Assembly (NCBI GenBank): GCA_051960855.1 | Contig: JBQCDV010000107.1 | Location: 1-23,130 of the forward strand | Direction of reading: 5' to 3' | Source: JBQCDV01 sp051960855 | GTDB lineage: Bacteria; Actinomycetota; Actinomycetes; JAJZTN01 | DNA length: 23,130 bases | Part shown: positions 23,091-23,130 of the stretch, piece by piece | Layout: every line of letters starts with the position of its first letter | Numbering within the stretch: position 1 is the stretch's first letter | Program-made: the position numbers and the translations under genes | Notes under the pieces: generated by a model | Told to the model about the DNA's origin: nothing | Databases searched by the model: none | The model's input: the letters and a program-made list of their open reading frames with translations, nothing else

Positions 23091-23130
23091 CGTGGCAGGA
23101 GGTCGGTCGGCGCCGCGGGAGGAACGCGCG

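Overview
The window is high-GC, densely packed bacterial DNA typical of Actinomycetes (high-G+C Gram-positives). This rests on codon use with G/C in third positions, frequent GTG starts, the conserved ispF-cysS-rlmB block, an F420-type PPOX protein, a DUF4032 kinase-like protein, a standalone ANTAR protein, an MSMEG_6728-type protein and a LytR_C protein. An Intrasporangiaceae/Micrococcales-like source is a guess from gene order; no species can be named from sequence alone. It reads as chromosome, with no transposase, phage, integrase or CRISPR gene.

Layout. (1) 1-5000: housekeeping. The C-terminal part of a divergent IspD-like paralogue (+) converges on a canonical ispD (-), which diverges from ispF (+) across 39 bp. 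A small PPOX protein, cysS and rlmB follow on +, with a cysS/rlmB stop-start overlap. (2) 4950-5237: a 288-bp convergent gap holding direct repeats and alternating ATGCATCGG motifs inside a perfect 16-bp inverted repeat. (3) 5238-6494: a DUF4032 kinase-like protein (-). (4) 6699-15126: an alpha-glucan import locus. On the minus strand it runs malE (lipoprotein), malF (with a large extracytoplasmic loop), malG, a cytoplasmic GH13 alpha-glucosidase/neopullulanase, and an MsmX/UgpC-type ATPase. A LacI-family regulator diverges from malE. The 148-bp malE/malR gap carries two LacI-type palindromes, each positioned in a predicted promoter spacer. (5) 15159-15231: tRNA-Thr(TGT). (6) 15243-19690: a type II haloacid-dehalogenase-like HAD protein, a PAS-(degenerate GGDEF)-EAL c-di-GMP protein whose 3' end overlaps the convergent ANTAR gene by 73 bp, and a PduO-type cobalamin adenosyltransferase. 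(7) 19847-23090: a small two-helix membrane protein, an MSMEG_6728-type protein with an unexplained C-terminal half, a trehalose-phosphate phosphatase (otsB), and a membrane-anchored LytR_C protein.

Working together: the mal locus forms a complete path in which MalE captures maltodextrin, MalFG plus the ATPase import it, GH13 cleaves it in the cytoplasm, and the LacI-type protein probably controls it. otsB completes trehalose synthesis. ispD and ispF are MEP-pathway steps. Beyond the genes, two patterns recur. Short tandem arrays, four of them with a period near 30 bp, lie at gene ends, in gaps or in low-complexity coding segments. TANNNT boxes 6-7 nt before the start codon of five genes suggest leaderless mRNAs. 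No gene-free stretch exceeds 300 bp.
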